Shown piece after piece: positions 25,701-36,303 of a DNA stretch of 64,000 bases. How positions within the stretch are numbered: the stretch's first letter is position 1; each line of letters starts with the position of its first letter. The notes under the pieces are model-generated. The model saw only the letters and a list, made by a program, of their open reading frames with translations. It was not told where the DNA came from and made no database searches. A program made the translations under genes and the position numbers. The DNA is from Nautilus pompilius. Its lineage: Eukaryota > Mollusca > Cephalopoda > Nautilida > Nautilidae. The stretch lies in assembly GCA_018389105.1 (NCBI GenBank), contig JACATO010000605.1, positions 372,001 through 436,000 on the forward strand, read 5' to 3'.

Positions 25701-28700
25701 CAATAGAGCATAGTGCCAGTTATCTGCTAGAGACCAGTGCGCACTATGAGGGGGGGCCAACATTGCTGACTTTGGCAAGAAAAGAACCTACTAAAACTCT
25801 TCATTTTAAAATGTGAGGGGAAACGAACACAACTGGCTGGTGAGGATCAAGAAGAAACCAAATAAAGGAGATATGCCAAACTGAGCTGACCTCAACCAGG
25901 GATTGAATCCTGGCCCCTCAACCTTTATGGTCTGGTATACTAACCAGTGAACCAACAGTCAACCATTTCAAGTATTTATTTTTTTTAATTTGTGTGGGTT
26001 TCGTAAAAGAAAAACTTTACTAATTTGCTGAACAAATTTATTTTGAATAAAACTAAATCAGACGACAATAATAAAAAATGCCAGCAGAAAGACTAAATAA
26101 AACAAAGTCAAACATGCATTGTTTAAAGCAGTGACAAAGGGAAAAGGAAAGGTTTAAAGCTGTGCTATCCAGCACCATTATGAAACTTTTATTGAAGCCA
26201 ATTACAGGAAGAAAAGTGTATAATGGCATTTTTATCTCCATCACAAAAAGCTATTTTCCCACTATTTAACTCCAATCTATTGATGATAAGTAGAAAGCTA
26301 ATAACTGAACTATTCAGTACCAGCTATAAAAGAACAGATTACTTAGGATAAACTAAAATGGTAAAAATGACTTCACACACTAAAGACAAAAATAAAACAA
26401 TTTCTTCAAATGTCTGCATGGTATAAACAAGAAATTGTTTCAGCTGTTAGTGAACATTTTTTAAACAAAAACAAAATTTTACTACCAATAAAACACTTTT
26501 TTAAAAAGTTTACATGTACCTCCAGAAAGATAAGCATGAGGTAGATTGGCATCTAAAAACATTGCCTGTCCTGGTTGTAGTGTAATATGGTTAAGAAAGT
26601 ACACACTGAAGCAGCCAACATCATCAGGAAATTCGCTGTTTAACTTCAGTAGAACATGGCCCATATATGGTGTTATGTCTTCTCCATTTTTTTCTGCAAT
26701 TAAAAAATATACATGTCAGGAAACTATGGCAGTAGAATAATATCCACTTTAAAAAAAAAACTGCTTTTATTCAAATTTGTATGATTTTATGCTGTTTGTT
26801 TGTTTTTCTGTTACTATGAGCTGCTGTTTGATAATGCAAAATTGTTTCTACCACCATTTGAAATTCTAAAAATACAAACAAAACAAAAAAAACCCATTTT
26901 GATATAAAATACAAGTGTACAAATCTATCAAGCTTAATCCTTTCCAGAGCACCTCAGCCAAAACTGCCTAGGCAAGTTGGCTGCTTTTGGCCAAACTGTA
27001 ATGAGTCATCTGACAATCGCTTCCATATTGTACCAGATAGTACACAGATGATGCTCGTCCACATTATCTCTTCCATTTATTTTTATCACTTCGTTTTTGT
27101 CGCAAAGGTGCATACCTGTGCAAGTTCTGCTGGAGTGATCATATTTCATCTACAATATGCACTGTGATACGGAATTATTTCCTCATGATATGTAGATTTG
27201 AGCATGCATACTGGATCTCTCGTTATTCAGCTGGCCTAAAAGTGGTTTAGACAAGTTGTGGAATGTGTCTGATGTTGACAGCTAGTAAGAAGAGAGGGGT
27301 CAAGCAGAGTTCAGATCATCTATAGCTGATCAATGTGCCATCATTTTCTTGGCCCATCAGTCTGAAGATTAATGTTGCTGATGATGGTACGCCAGTCTAC
27401 TTCTTTTGTAAACTCATTCTGGAAGGTTTTTCCACCACAGGGCAAAGACAACCAACTGATACACTATGCAAATGCGGAGAGGCAGCCACATCAGCCAACA
27501 CTCAGACAGACGCCACTATCAAGATGAAAGCTTTCACAGTAGTAAACATCAGCACAAGCCTTCATTCCATTCCATCCATCAGCGATTTTTTATATACACA
27601 TAACAGACTGAATGTGATACACAGTCAGAAATCATGGCACTAGAGAGATTTAAAAAACTATATCAGTACTGGCACATCTGTGACAAGTCAGGCACCTGCC
27701 CCTGATAATCCTGACAGACTGGCTGTTCAAAACTAGACCTCTCTTTGATGTGGTTACACCCATAGAGACTTCAGGCTGGATGTTAATGGAGGTATGTAGG
27801 GTGACTTCTGCTCCAAGAAACTGAAGCCTACTGGAAGAAAAGTGACAGTCAAGTGCACCCCAACAACCAAAGCCATCATATCCTGGTGAGGATAGAGAGG
27901 AAAATGATGACCAGCATGCTGTGCTCCAGTAGTGGCTGAAAAAATCCCTTCTGGTCAACAAGTGGAAACCCACTTCTACTGCTAGCTCTATACCATTCCT
28001 GAGTGGGATGGTAAGTTTCATCGACCATGTGAACAGATAGTGACTGCAACAGTAACTGACCACTTCCAGAGAGTGAGTGATTTTACTCTTATATTTTTGA
28101 CTTTCTGCAATATAATTTGATTATTTCCTTTCACTTTCTGGACATATTGCCCCCCTTTTTTTTACTGAACTATGTGCAAAGTCATTTGTGCTACCTGAGT
28201 CATTCCATGACTTAAAAATGTCTACCCTTTTAAACATGTAAAATACAGATGTCTACTCCAGATAGAATTAACAGACTAAAAAAAATAATCTGAAACTTTA
28301 CTCAGTTTACAAATAAAAATGGTTAATAAGAATAGCTACTAAATATCTGCAGAAACGCGGCTTTAGAAAGTTTTCTGATTATTGGAATAATGGACATTTT
28401 TATGCTAGGTTATGATATATAAAAATTATTCCAGAAAGATACTTTAAATATGCACTCGGATGATAATTAGACTTTCTACAATTTCCTTTTTTCCTCACTC
28501 ATTTTTTCAATTTTATCAATCCATTTTCGCAGTTCTTTTGCAATAACAGTTTTCTCTCTTTTCATCAATGCCTCAAAGCAATCTTTCATGGCTTCTCCGT
28601 GAAGAGGCATGTCCACAGATTTGGCAGCAGACACTAGTTTCACGGCTTTATCGTTACCAACAACAGTGCGGAATTCTTGAATATCTAGAAAAGCAAAAAA

Positions 28701-31700
28701 AAAGAAAAAAATTTAAAATAAGATAAATATTTTCAAAATAAAAAGAAAAGTTTCCATAGACCAACATATGCTACTGTCTGATTTCTTGTGGCGTGTCCAC
28801 ATTAGCAAGCAATGCCTTGATTAATGGCATTCAAGCTCTCTGACCTAAGTGGAAATCTGTCCGTAATTCATATAGCTCGCTATGAGCTATTGCATGCAAA
28901 GAAACGCGAATGGCCTCAGCGTTGTGTCCTAGGCCAAGTTCCTCCAAGAAAGATCTGAACAGTAAGTGTCACCAGCATTTGTTTCTTACCAAACAAAACA
29001 ACTAGAACTTTTTACTTTTAGATGTGCAAGGAAACCCACACAACCAGCTGGTGAAGGAGAGAGAGAAGAAACCAAGCCAGGAAGATATGCTAAACCTAGT
29101 TGGTTCTGACTAGGAGGCAAACTTCAGCCCTCAGTCTTGGTAATCAGTCCAGTAGTCTAACCACTAGGCCAGCAGCTGCCCAAGAAGGAGTACAAGTTTA
29201 AAAAAAAAAAAAAAGATGTTTGCATAAGATGTATATACTTATTTTTTAAATTTGTTAATCTTAACAATTATAAATAAAAAGCTGCAAAGGTTTCATAAAT
29301 GATAACTGCACCTTCTTTAAAAATAAAAGTAAAGAAAACATGTTTTAGCTAAAACAAAATCATTATTTATACCTAAATCTAATACAAACACCATAAGCAT
29401 TTACACTAATGAACTTAAGATAAAGAGAGTTTCCAATCATTAATTTTTATGAAGGTTTAAAGGGCAAACATCACTGGAAACGGTGTATATATACACTTCG
29501 ATATATATTATCCTAAATCTGCAAATTTGCTCATTTTGCAAGTTTTTTTCTAAATTTACACAACTGGTACCCATTTTACCAAATGCATGAAATCAGAGAT
29601 CTGCTAATTTAACCCTGTCATTAGTACCCACTAAGCTTAAAAGTTGCAAAGTTATTTTAAAAATCCTATGATATTTCGTGACCTTTCCTAGTTTCGGGTT
29701 CATGAACACAACAAGAAATTTAAGTCCTCTAATGACATGTTCAGTAATGATCTTGTATAGAAATGTTATGACAACCTGAAACAATAGAAGAGTTAAGGCA
29801 GTTGTCAAGTGGAAAAAAAAAAATTGAATGGTTTTATTTAATCACAAAAGCAAAGCCTAAACACAAAAGCACTCATTTATGAAAAAAATGCATGAAATGA
29901 GCAATTTTTCAGATTTAGCATAACATATACATCACGTGACAAATGATAAAAACAAAAACATTGCTTAATTTTTAAAAAATAACATGCCTTGTAAAAATTT
30001 GGATACTTCTTGAATACGTCTAAATCCACAAAGACCTTCAAATGGGGTCAACGCAATAGCCATCTCGGGTTTATGGTTAGGATCTTTGTAGATGTCAGGA
30101 AATTCTTTGTGTAAAAAAGTTGCATGAACCTGAAATAAGAACCACTTGTAAATTCAAGTTGAGTGGATAGTACAATATTTAAAAATTTTCTACTGGCCAA
30201 TTAACTTGGCCACTGCAATAGTTTTAATTTTACTGTTGTCTCAATGCAGACTCCTAATGCTTACATCAAATTTAAACTAAGCATTCCTTTCCTTCCTGTC
30301 ATGTTTAACTGTAAAATGTGTATAACTACAGTCTAATTCAAGAAAATGTAAAGCTTGGTAGAATCAAAAGTTAACTAATTTTAAAAGTTTTTGCTGGTAT
30401 AATAGAAACAAACTTAGCCATGTATTTAAATAAAAAAGACTTCTCAAAAGAAAAGCATTAAACAAAAAATTTTTTTAAAAAACTTGAAATATCTATGGAG
30501 CAATAATGTACTGTAATTTCCAGGTAGGATGCAGTCAATTATCATAATTATTTGAGAAAATCTGGGAGTTTGTTCATTCATATATTGAATCAAAAACATA
30601 TCCAACCACCTCACAATAAATAAGTTTTTTGACAGAGCCAGTAGCTCAAGTGTGTTTATATGCCAATAATGTATCATCCGATGTTTGTATGTATAATAAA
30701 TGCAATAGAAATATAGGTCTTTATGAACATCTCCACTTTCATAGACTATGTATTTTCATTGCACCATAAATATTGCTCCAAAATGAATATTTAACCAGAT
30801 TATGAGATTTGTTTAAATTTGAGAGTGACTGAAAAACAGAGAGATACATACACCAAGTGTATTTTGATTAAATAAATGCAGGAAAATAATTTGTATAAGT
30901 TAAAGCAATAGAAAAATTTATTTCAGTGTGCAACACTGCAATTACCCAAGTCAACAGTCTGCATTACCGTTGTGACATTTAAAGCAAGTTGTATTAATTA
31001 GGAAATGATCATCCAAGTAGTGAAAGGACAGTCAGAAAGTTAAGAAGAATGGTAATCAGAAGTCTCTTGATCTTGGGTTGTAAAAGGAGTTGGTTAAATG
31101 GAATTGACAGAACTGATGGAAAGACATGGATACAAGGACATAATGGAAAGAAGAGTGGTACCATCACCAAGGAAACAATTTGGACAAAATTACATTTTCC
31201 AGAATGAAATGAGCCCAAGCACATCTCAAAAAATGTGAAAATGTTTTACAAAAATAAAAAGGTGGTGGTGCTGGACTGCATAATCTCCAGATCTAAACCC
31301 ATCGAATGGCTATGGAAAGATATGAAGCAAAGAGTAAAACACAAAAACCTACATCAATCAGCCAAAAAAACTACCAATGTAAAAAAAAAATAAATTAATA
31401 TAAAAATAGCAATATAAGGTTTGTATACTAAAAATATGAATAGTTATACCTTTTTTGACAATTGCATGTACTAATGGCTCACTGCACAGAAATTCTTCTT
31501 TCATATGTAACAACAGCAAATACAATACTAAGGCATCTACTTAAAACAGTGGTAAGGAAATAGGGAAAGGTTTAAAGCTGTGCCATCCAGCACCATTATG
31601 AAACTTTTATTGAATCAATTACAGGAAGGCAAGTGTATAATGTTAATTTTATCTCCATTACAAAAAGCCATATTCCCACTACTTAACTCCAACAAATTTA

Positions 31701-34700
31701 TATTATATTTGTTGCTAAAATAAATTGTTGGTCAAATAAGTTGTCATTCAGTTGTACCAAGCCATCTACTGGTAGATAAGTAAATCTCAAAAGATGTACA
31801 ATATTTTAAACCATCTAGTCAAGTTATCTGAATCAACCAAACTGTATTATCATTATTTGACTAAATAGTATCAAGAGCATTCAAATGAAACCTGGTCAAA
31901 TACCATTATCGCAATGCTATTTCAGCCAGGTTTCATTCGAATGTCCCTAGTGTGCGCGCGCGCGCGTACATACATACGTACTAGGGACATACAAATGAAA
32001 CCTGGCTGAAATATCATCGCCATGCTGGATTCAGGTCAGGTAACATTTTAATGTCTCTAGTTCTTTGGTATGAATGTCTCTAGTATGTGTATACTAAGAA
32101 CGTTCAATGTAAACCAGCTGAAATAGCATCACCATAATGGTATTAGGCCAGGTAACATCTGAATGTCTCTAGTATGTATGTATATGAATGTGTATACCAA
32201 GAATGTTCAAATGAACACTGGCTGAAATAGCATCACCATAATGAAATCCAGCCAGATAACATCTGAATGTCTCTAGTATGTATGTATATGAATGTGTATA
32301 CCAAGAATGTTCAAATGAACACTGGCTGAAATAGCATCACCGTAATGGAATCCAGCCAGATAACATCTGAATGTCTCTAGTATGTATGTATATGAATGTG
32401 TATACCAAGAACGTTCAAATGAACACTGGCTGAAATACTATCACCATAATGGTATCAGGCCAAGTAACATTTAAATGCTTCCAGATGTTGATTTATGAAA
32501 TTTTTGGGGCAGACGAAAATCCTCACTGGTATAAGCAGTTAGCTGGTTTGATTGTGGGTATGGATTAATGATATTCTTTTAAAGTATTTTTTTTCTTTTA
32601 AACATCAGCAAGATCTTAATTTGGTATGGAGATCATAGATCAATGGTAAAACTTACTATTCTATAAACTGAAAGCTATAGTAATTCACTTTTCATATTGT
32701 AAATATAAGACAAATTAACAAATACAAATAGAAAAATGTTTACAAAAAGGTAGTTAGTAGAACTATTGAATGTCATTTGTAGTAGTATTTAAAAAAAAAA
32801 CAAAAAACACTTTACTACTCCACCAAAAGCAAAAATGCACTATACTGCAAAGATTGAAATTACTTTTCTTCTATTAAGATGTGCTGCAAATATTTTTCTT
32901 ACCTTGTTAGGGTGAGCCTGTATGGATAAAGATGTTCTTACTGATAACACCTTAAATATGAAGGACAGCTGACCTTTAAAATATTCATTGGCTTCTGCTC
33001 CTAATTTCTCTGGATGTGCTTTGATCCACTCTTCCAGTGGCTGCTCTAATACTCCAGGCAGAGATATACAAGAAGGACCATTGGGATGAGTTCCCATCCA
33101 TAACTAAAAAAAAATTTTTTTCTAAGTCATGGTCTAAGACAGCTACTTAGTAAAATATCATACGTTTTGTTTTAAAAGACTGTCAAATCCTAAATGATTA
33201 CATTTTTTTTATACTTCTGCATGTTACTGTTCATCACAACACAGATTACATATTAGTACATACCATTTTCATCAGAATAGGTATGAACCAAAAAAATTAT
33301 TAACAAGTTCTCATTCACTAGATTTTAATAAGAATTGCTAAATTGAAAACAAAATAAAACATGCCTGTTTCAAATCCAAACAAAGGTTCTAAATCAAAGT
33401 TGATTAATATACAGATTTGTTAGATGCTATTTAACTATAAGGTCACAGGCAAAAAAGAAGTTTTATTATTTATCTACTTTTCTCTTTCTATTCTCACCAG
33501 CCACCTATTATCAGTTTAATATTTAAATAAAAATATGATTAGTAAAATTTTACATTTTATATTTATTAGCCTATTTATACTACTTTCATTTTAATCCAAA
33601 GCTTCCAATTAATATTTTTTAAAAAGTGCAAGCTGTTTCACAATTTAAATCTGCTACAAGATCCTTGAAACTAGAAACATGTAAATTAAACAAATTTGAG
33701 AATGAAGGCCACAAAATGCATATCTGAACAAAACTTAATTTCAAAAAAATTTAATTAAACAACACTATTTACACTTAGTTTCTTTTGTAAAAATTTCTAA
33801 AATTTATGTATATTGCTCCACTAATACATGTATAATGATGTAAATTATATTATGCCCACAATAAATTTGAGTGCGCACAAACAATGAAGAGATTATATAT
33901 ATATATATATACACATTTCTTTTTTTATAGTAAAATTTATACCGGAGGTTTTAATCATCTTCCATTTTGACCAGAATAAAGTTAATATACTTACTTCAGC
34001 ATATGTTGTTTGTGGCTGTAATCTAAAGTCAGGATTTGCATTTGCAGCAAGTCTGGCTACTTGACTATCATTTCCAATCTTACCCCAAGCATATTCTTGA
34101 ACTGCACATTTGAGGGGGAATACTGAAATTGAAAAATAAAATTTACAATAAAATCTATGCACAAGCTTAAGTATAGTGCTTATAATTTAGCTTAGAATCA
34201 TTTGAGAAAGCTTTGTTTACCTACTTGATATGGATGAGACAGTTTATGCTGTTGTTTTACTTGTAACAATGCTTTATGTAGTTCAATTTCTACAGGTATT
34301 CAGGTCTAAAAATGCCTTCTTATAAGTAAAATTACAGGGGGGAGAGGGGACAAGCTACAGTTGACAAATGTGAAGCTAGGTAAAATAGCAGTCATGGACT
34401 AATCTTTCTCTTGCTTGGAATATTTACCTACAGAAAGCATATTAACCACAAAACAAATAATTTAGTTGTTATTACATGGTAGCATAAAGCCAGCATTAGC
34501 TTGTACAAAGCCTGCAAAAGAAAAGAAATACTCATGAACTCAATTTTAAAGTTTTACACTAATACTTTAGTAATTTATTCCAAATATTTTTAATAGTTTT
34601 TAGTGATAGTATTAAGTTGTCATAGTTATAATCGACAGCATTTAAAACTGCAGATAATAAACAATACTAGTCAAAGCATTTTGGTAAACCTTTAACAATT

Positions 34701-35770
34701 TTTCCTCAAAATGGATAAATATACAATTTTTTATTTTTCTAATGCTTAGCCCCTGGAAAAATTTGGAGAATCTATTAATTCTTTCTAATAAATAAATAAT
34801 ATATGCCTACACACTGCTGATGAACAAGAACTTACATAGTAAAATTAAAATTCCTTTGGTTTAACTTTGATTGTTCAGTTAATTATTCCTAGCATTCTTC
34901 TGAATGCAATGTTCATTGCATTAATTAATATTCCCATATTCTTTTCTAAAACATCTTCCAATATAGTAGCTCCCATACAATGATTATATTCTTTTATTTG
35001 CTATTTAAATAAGTTTATATTTCTATGTTAAACTCCATTTTTCCATCCACTGACTAGTTTAACAAATTGTTCTGATTTATCCAAAACATTCCTCCATCAA
35101 TGTTATTATTAATACAAAACAAAATTTAGTTATCGTTTTCCCCCGCCCCAGACATATTTTAAAAATTGGGTTTTTGGGTTTTATAAAACATGACGTATTT
35201 TTGGTGATCACCATAGTTTTTGTTTTTTATCCGAAATTTTTAATACTAAAATTTTAAAATTTTAATAAAATAAATTATTTAAGTTATGTGAGGTAAATCT
35301 TATTCAGGTAATTCATACCAAATCACAAACATTAATTTTTCAAACTATAGCTGTTGCTCAGTTTTACATTGGATATACTGTACAACTTAACTACACACTT
35401 AATTACACTGGTGCACATTTGTTTACTTTCAATTTCACTTACGTTTATTTAATTGGTAAGGAAAACTTTATTGTAAAACGTAATTAATAAATTAAAAGCA
35501 AATGATCAGGATAATGTCTCGCAGAACTTAGTAAAGAAGCATACTTCCACTTGACGCAGGTGACACGACTTTGTGCACCCCTTTACATAAAGTACGACAC
35601 AATAACTACCAGAAATTTAATCTCATAGCGGCTTAATAAAAATACTTTCATCGATATTTAATTATGCATATTAATAAATCAGCAACGCTCACAAAAACTG
35701 TTCATTTAATTAAAAAAAAAAATATATATATATATGCATTCAACTACTAACCACAAGGATCGACTGCCAT
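22505..35770 (-). CDS. MPI: Mannose-6-phosphate isomerase, complete
   Basis: Eight exons on the minus strand: 35752-35770, 33995-34122, 32903-33103, 29988-30129, 28499-28684, 26520-26693, 25205-25413 and 22505-22720. Their total is 1,275 nt (424 aa plus stop), about the length of human MPI. The enzyme is a zinc-dependent type I phosphomannose isomerase. It interconverts fructose-6-phosphate and mannose-6-phosphate in the cytosol and feeds GDP-mannose synthesis for glycosylation. Family zinc ligands are present: Q and H in [10 protein letters not shown] in [13 protein letters not shown] in [10 protein letters not shown]. The catalytic-arginine loop reads [11 protein letters not shown]. The N-terminus runs [20 protein letters not shown]. 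All introns are GT-AG except the one after 29988. A candidate poly(A) signal (AATAAA on the minus strand) is at 22169-22174. It is transcribed divergently from ICE1. Confidence 0.96.
23065..24160 (-). mobile_element. Tc1-like DNA transposon relic
   Basis: The left end resembles a known terminal sequence (GGCCACTTTATTAG at 23,071). Minus-strand translation of 23,219-23,545 gives [15 protein letters not shown], then a damaged FQDN block, then [20 protein letters not shown] and SKQLWDESE. This is the WPxxSPDLNPIEHLWD region of a Tc1 transposase. Stops and frameshifts break it. The right end near 24,140 is too diverged to place. It lies in the last MPI intron. Confidence 0.75.
25205..25413 (-). 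CDS. MPI: MPI exon 7, catalytic arginine loop
   Basis: Encodes [20 protein letters not shown], the most conserved stretch of eukaryotic MPI, then [16 protein letters not shown]. The exon ends at [10 protein letters not shown] before gtgagt. The arginine in VRAGLTPK is the proposed catalytic base region. Confidence 0.96.
25672..25968 (-). repeat. tRNA-derived SINE, minus orientation
   Basis: Read on the minus strand it starts with GGTTCACTGGTTAGTATACC (A-box region) and has GGATTCAATCCC, a good Pol III B box. The family core follows (CCAGCCAGTTGTG, then AAAATGAAGAG). It is the copy with the clearest Pol III promoter in the window. Confidence 0.75.
26127..26277. repeat. Dispersed 145-bp repeat, copy 1
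   Basis: About 145 bp starting GGAAAGGTTTAAAGCTGTGC and including CCAGCACCATTATGAAAC closely matches 31,553-31,690, in another intron of the same gene and in the same orientation. No coding or tRNA-like signature is visible. Confidence 0.85.
26520..26693 (-). CDS. MPI: MPI exon 6, fourth zinc ligand
   Basis: Encodes [20 protein letters not shown] and then the cupin strand with [20 protein letters not shown]. The histidine of LPHAYL is a family zinc ligand. The exon ends at LSGG/D with donor gtacat. Confidence 0.95.
26935..28070. other. Unclassified less-AT-rich block, perhaps an old coding insertion
   Basis: About 1.1 kb with clearly more G+C than the flanks and with longer chance frames on both strands (plus 27,335-27,643, minus 27,650-28,063). 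The plus strand has fragments such as [11 protein letters not shown] and [11 protein letters not shown], faintly like piggyBac-type transposases, but no catalytic blocks follow. It sits in an MPI intron and has no convincing splice signals. Confidence 0.3.
28955..29182 (-). repeat. tRNA-derived SINE, minus orientation, degraded
   Basis: Minus-strand GGCCTAGTGGTTAGACTACT is the A-box arm and GAAGTTTGCCTCC a decayed B box. The core GTTGTGTGGGTTTCCTTGC follows. Same family as the copies at 5.2, 25.7 and 47.8 kb. Confidence 0.7.
29988..30129 (-). CDS. MPI: MPI exon 4, third zinc ligand, GC splice donor
   Basis: Encodes [20 protein letters not shown] and then [20 protein letters not shown]. The glutamate of KPEMAIA is a zinc ligand. 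The exon ends ...TTACAAG and the intron begins gcatgt. Only this GC donor joins in frame to 28684, giving [14 protein letters not shown]. The next GT (CAT|gttatt) would shift the frame. Confidence 0.9.
31000..31440 (+). mobile_element. Tc1-like transposase relic (C-terminal half)
   Basis: The plus strand near 31,180-31,320 shows [15 protein letters not shown], a damaged FQQDNDPKHTS block. A few bases on comes SPDLNP and, after a one-base shift, [15 protein letters not shown]. This is the Tc1 DDE third-block region. No ends were found. Confidence 0.72.
31545..31692. repeat. Dispersed 145-bp repeat, copy 2
   Basis: Second copy of the repeat at 26,127-26,277, differing by scattered substitutions and short indels. 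The homology ends near ACTTAACTCCAA in both. It lies directly between a Tc1-like relic and the MITE cluster. Confidence 0.85.
31874..32484. repeat. Cluster of six palindromic MITE copies, three in a 104-bp tandem array
   Basis: A roughly 76-bp inverted-repeat unit (GGGACATTCAAATGAAACCT at one end, its complement at the other, TA outside) occurs at 31,874-31,950, 31,981-32,060, 32,096-32,171, 32,201-32,276, 32,305-32,380 and 32,409-32,484. The last three start exactly 104 bp apart and share the linker TATGTATGTATATGAATGTG. Copy 1 is the most perfect palindrome. A lone copy occurs at 54.37 kb. It is non-coding. Confidence 0.9.
31951..31978. repeat. (GC)n and (TACA)n simple repeat between MITE copies
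   Basis: A GTGCGCGCGCGCGCG run followed by TACATACATACG separates MITE copies 1 and 2. Confidence 0.8.
32903..33103 (-). CDS. MPI: MPI exon 3, first zinc-ligand segment
   Basis: Encodes [11 protein letters not shown] at its start and [17 protein letters not shown] at its end. Q and H of QAHPNK are metal ligands in the family. The donor is gtaaga. The downstream 2.77-kb intron holds the MITE array and a Tc1-like relic. Confidence 0.95.
33896..33912. repeat. (AT)n microsatellite
   Basis: Short AT dinucleotide run just downstream of MPI exon 2 in its intron. Confidence 0.85.
35752..35770 (-). CDS. MPI: MPI exon 1 (start codon)
   Basis: Encodes MAVDPC plus one base, with donor gttagt. The downstream acceptor at 34122 completes a valine codon and enters the conserved [14 protein letters not shown]. 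This tiny first exon is supported only by the splice phase and by its place next to the ICE1 start. Confidence 0.8.
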
Positions 35771-36183
35771 ATTTCCAAAGGTTGTAATAAAATAAAGTTA
35801 TACACAATTTGTATAGTTTCTAGTTTCGCATAATAAAATATATTTATCTAGATTTCAATAAATAAATTATTATAAATATTAATTTCTTTTATACTCAAAA
35901 GATTACAAAATTTATCCCGAGAAAATGAAAATTTATGATAAAGTAAAAAAAAAAGGAATTACCTAATTATCACATGACTGTGCACTTCCGCCACGTTGCC
36001 AAGATTGTTATGACTGTTTTTATACGAGTGGAAACCGTCTAGTTTATCCAAATTTTGGCGTTTGCTTGGAAGTATTTGCCTAGCAACGGACCCATTAAGC
36101 TAGAGCAATGATTCAGAGATGTCATATATGTGATAGTCCCGTAAATTTTGTCAGTGTCTTGAAGACAGAGCTGAATTATATTA
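35771..36183. promoter_or_regulatory. Divergent promoter between MPI and ICE1
   Basis: The MPI start (35,770, minus) and the ICE1 start (36,184, plus) are 413 bp apart and point away from each other. The interval holds CACATGAC at about 35,973 (E-box-like) and GCACTTCCGCCACG at about 35,982 (complement GGCGGAAGT, an ETS-family consensus), and no TATA box near either start. Head-to-head housekeeping genes commonly share ETS-driven promoters; shared regulation here is inferred. Confidence 0.7.
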
Positions 36184-36303
36184 ATGAACATGGAGGGTGA
36201 AGAAATTCTGGGCTTAGAATCGTTTTTTGGTGATCTGCCATTGGCACCATCTCTAGATTCAGAGCTATCAGACTGGTGCAAAAACTGTCAGAAGCTGAGA
36301 GAG
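36184..36303 (+). CDS. ICE1: ICE1-like exon 1 (start codon)
   Basis: Two in-frame ATGs occur (36184 and 36190), with a TGA stop upstream in the same frame at about 36,172. The exon encodes an acidic start (MEGEEILGLESFFGDLP) and then the paired-cysteine WCKNCQKLRE, similar to the CxxC at the ICE1 N-terminus. The donor is gtaagc. Confidence 0.82.

Noticed and set aside
25672-25968. Functional tRNA gene on the minus strand
   Set aside because: A and B boxes are present, but the cloverleaf is not intact and the sequence continues into a SINE core.
29593-29808. Minus-strand 71-codon frame as an extra MPI exon
   Set aside because: MPI exons 4 and 5 join directly in frame with conserved sequence, and this segment has no counterpart in the family.
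31874-32484. Regularly spaced repeats resembling a CRISPR array
   Set aside because: The units are palindromic TA-flanked MITE copies with near-identical spacers, in an intron of an animal gene. There are no variable spacers and no cas genes.
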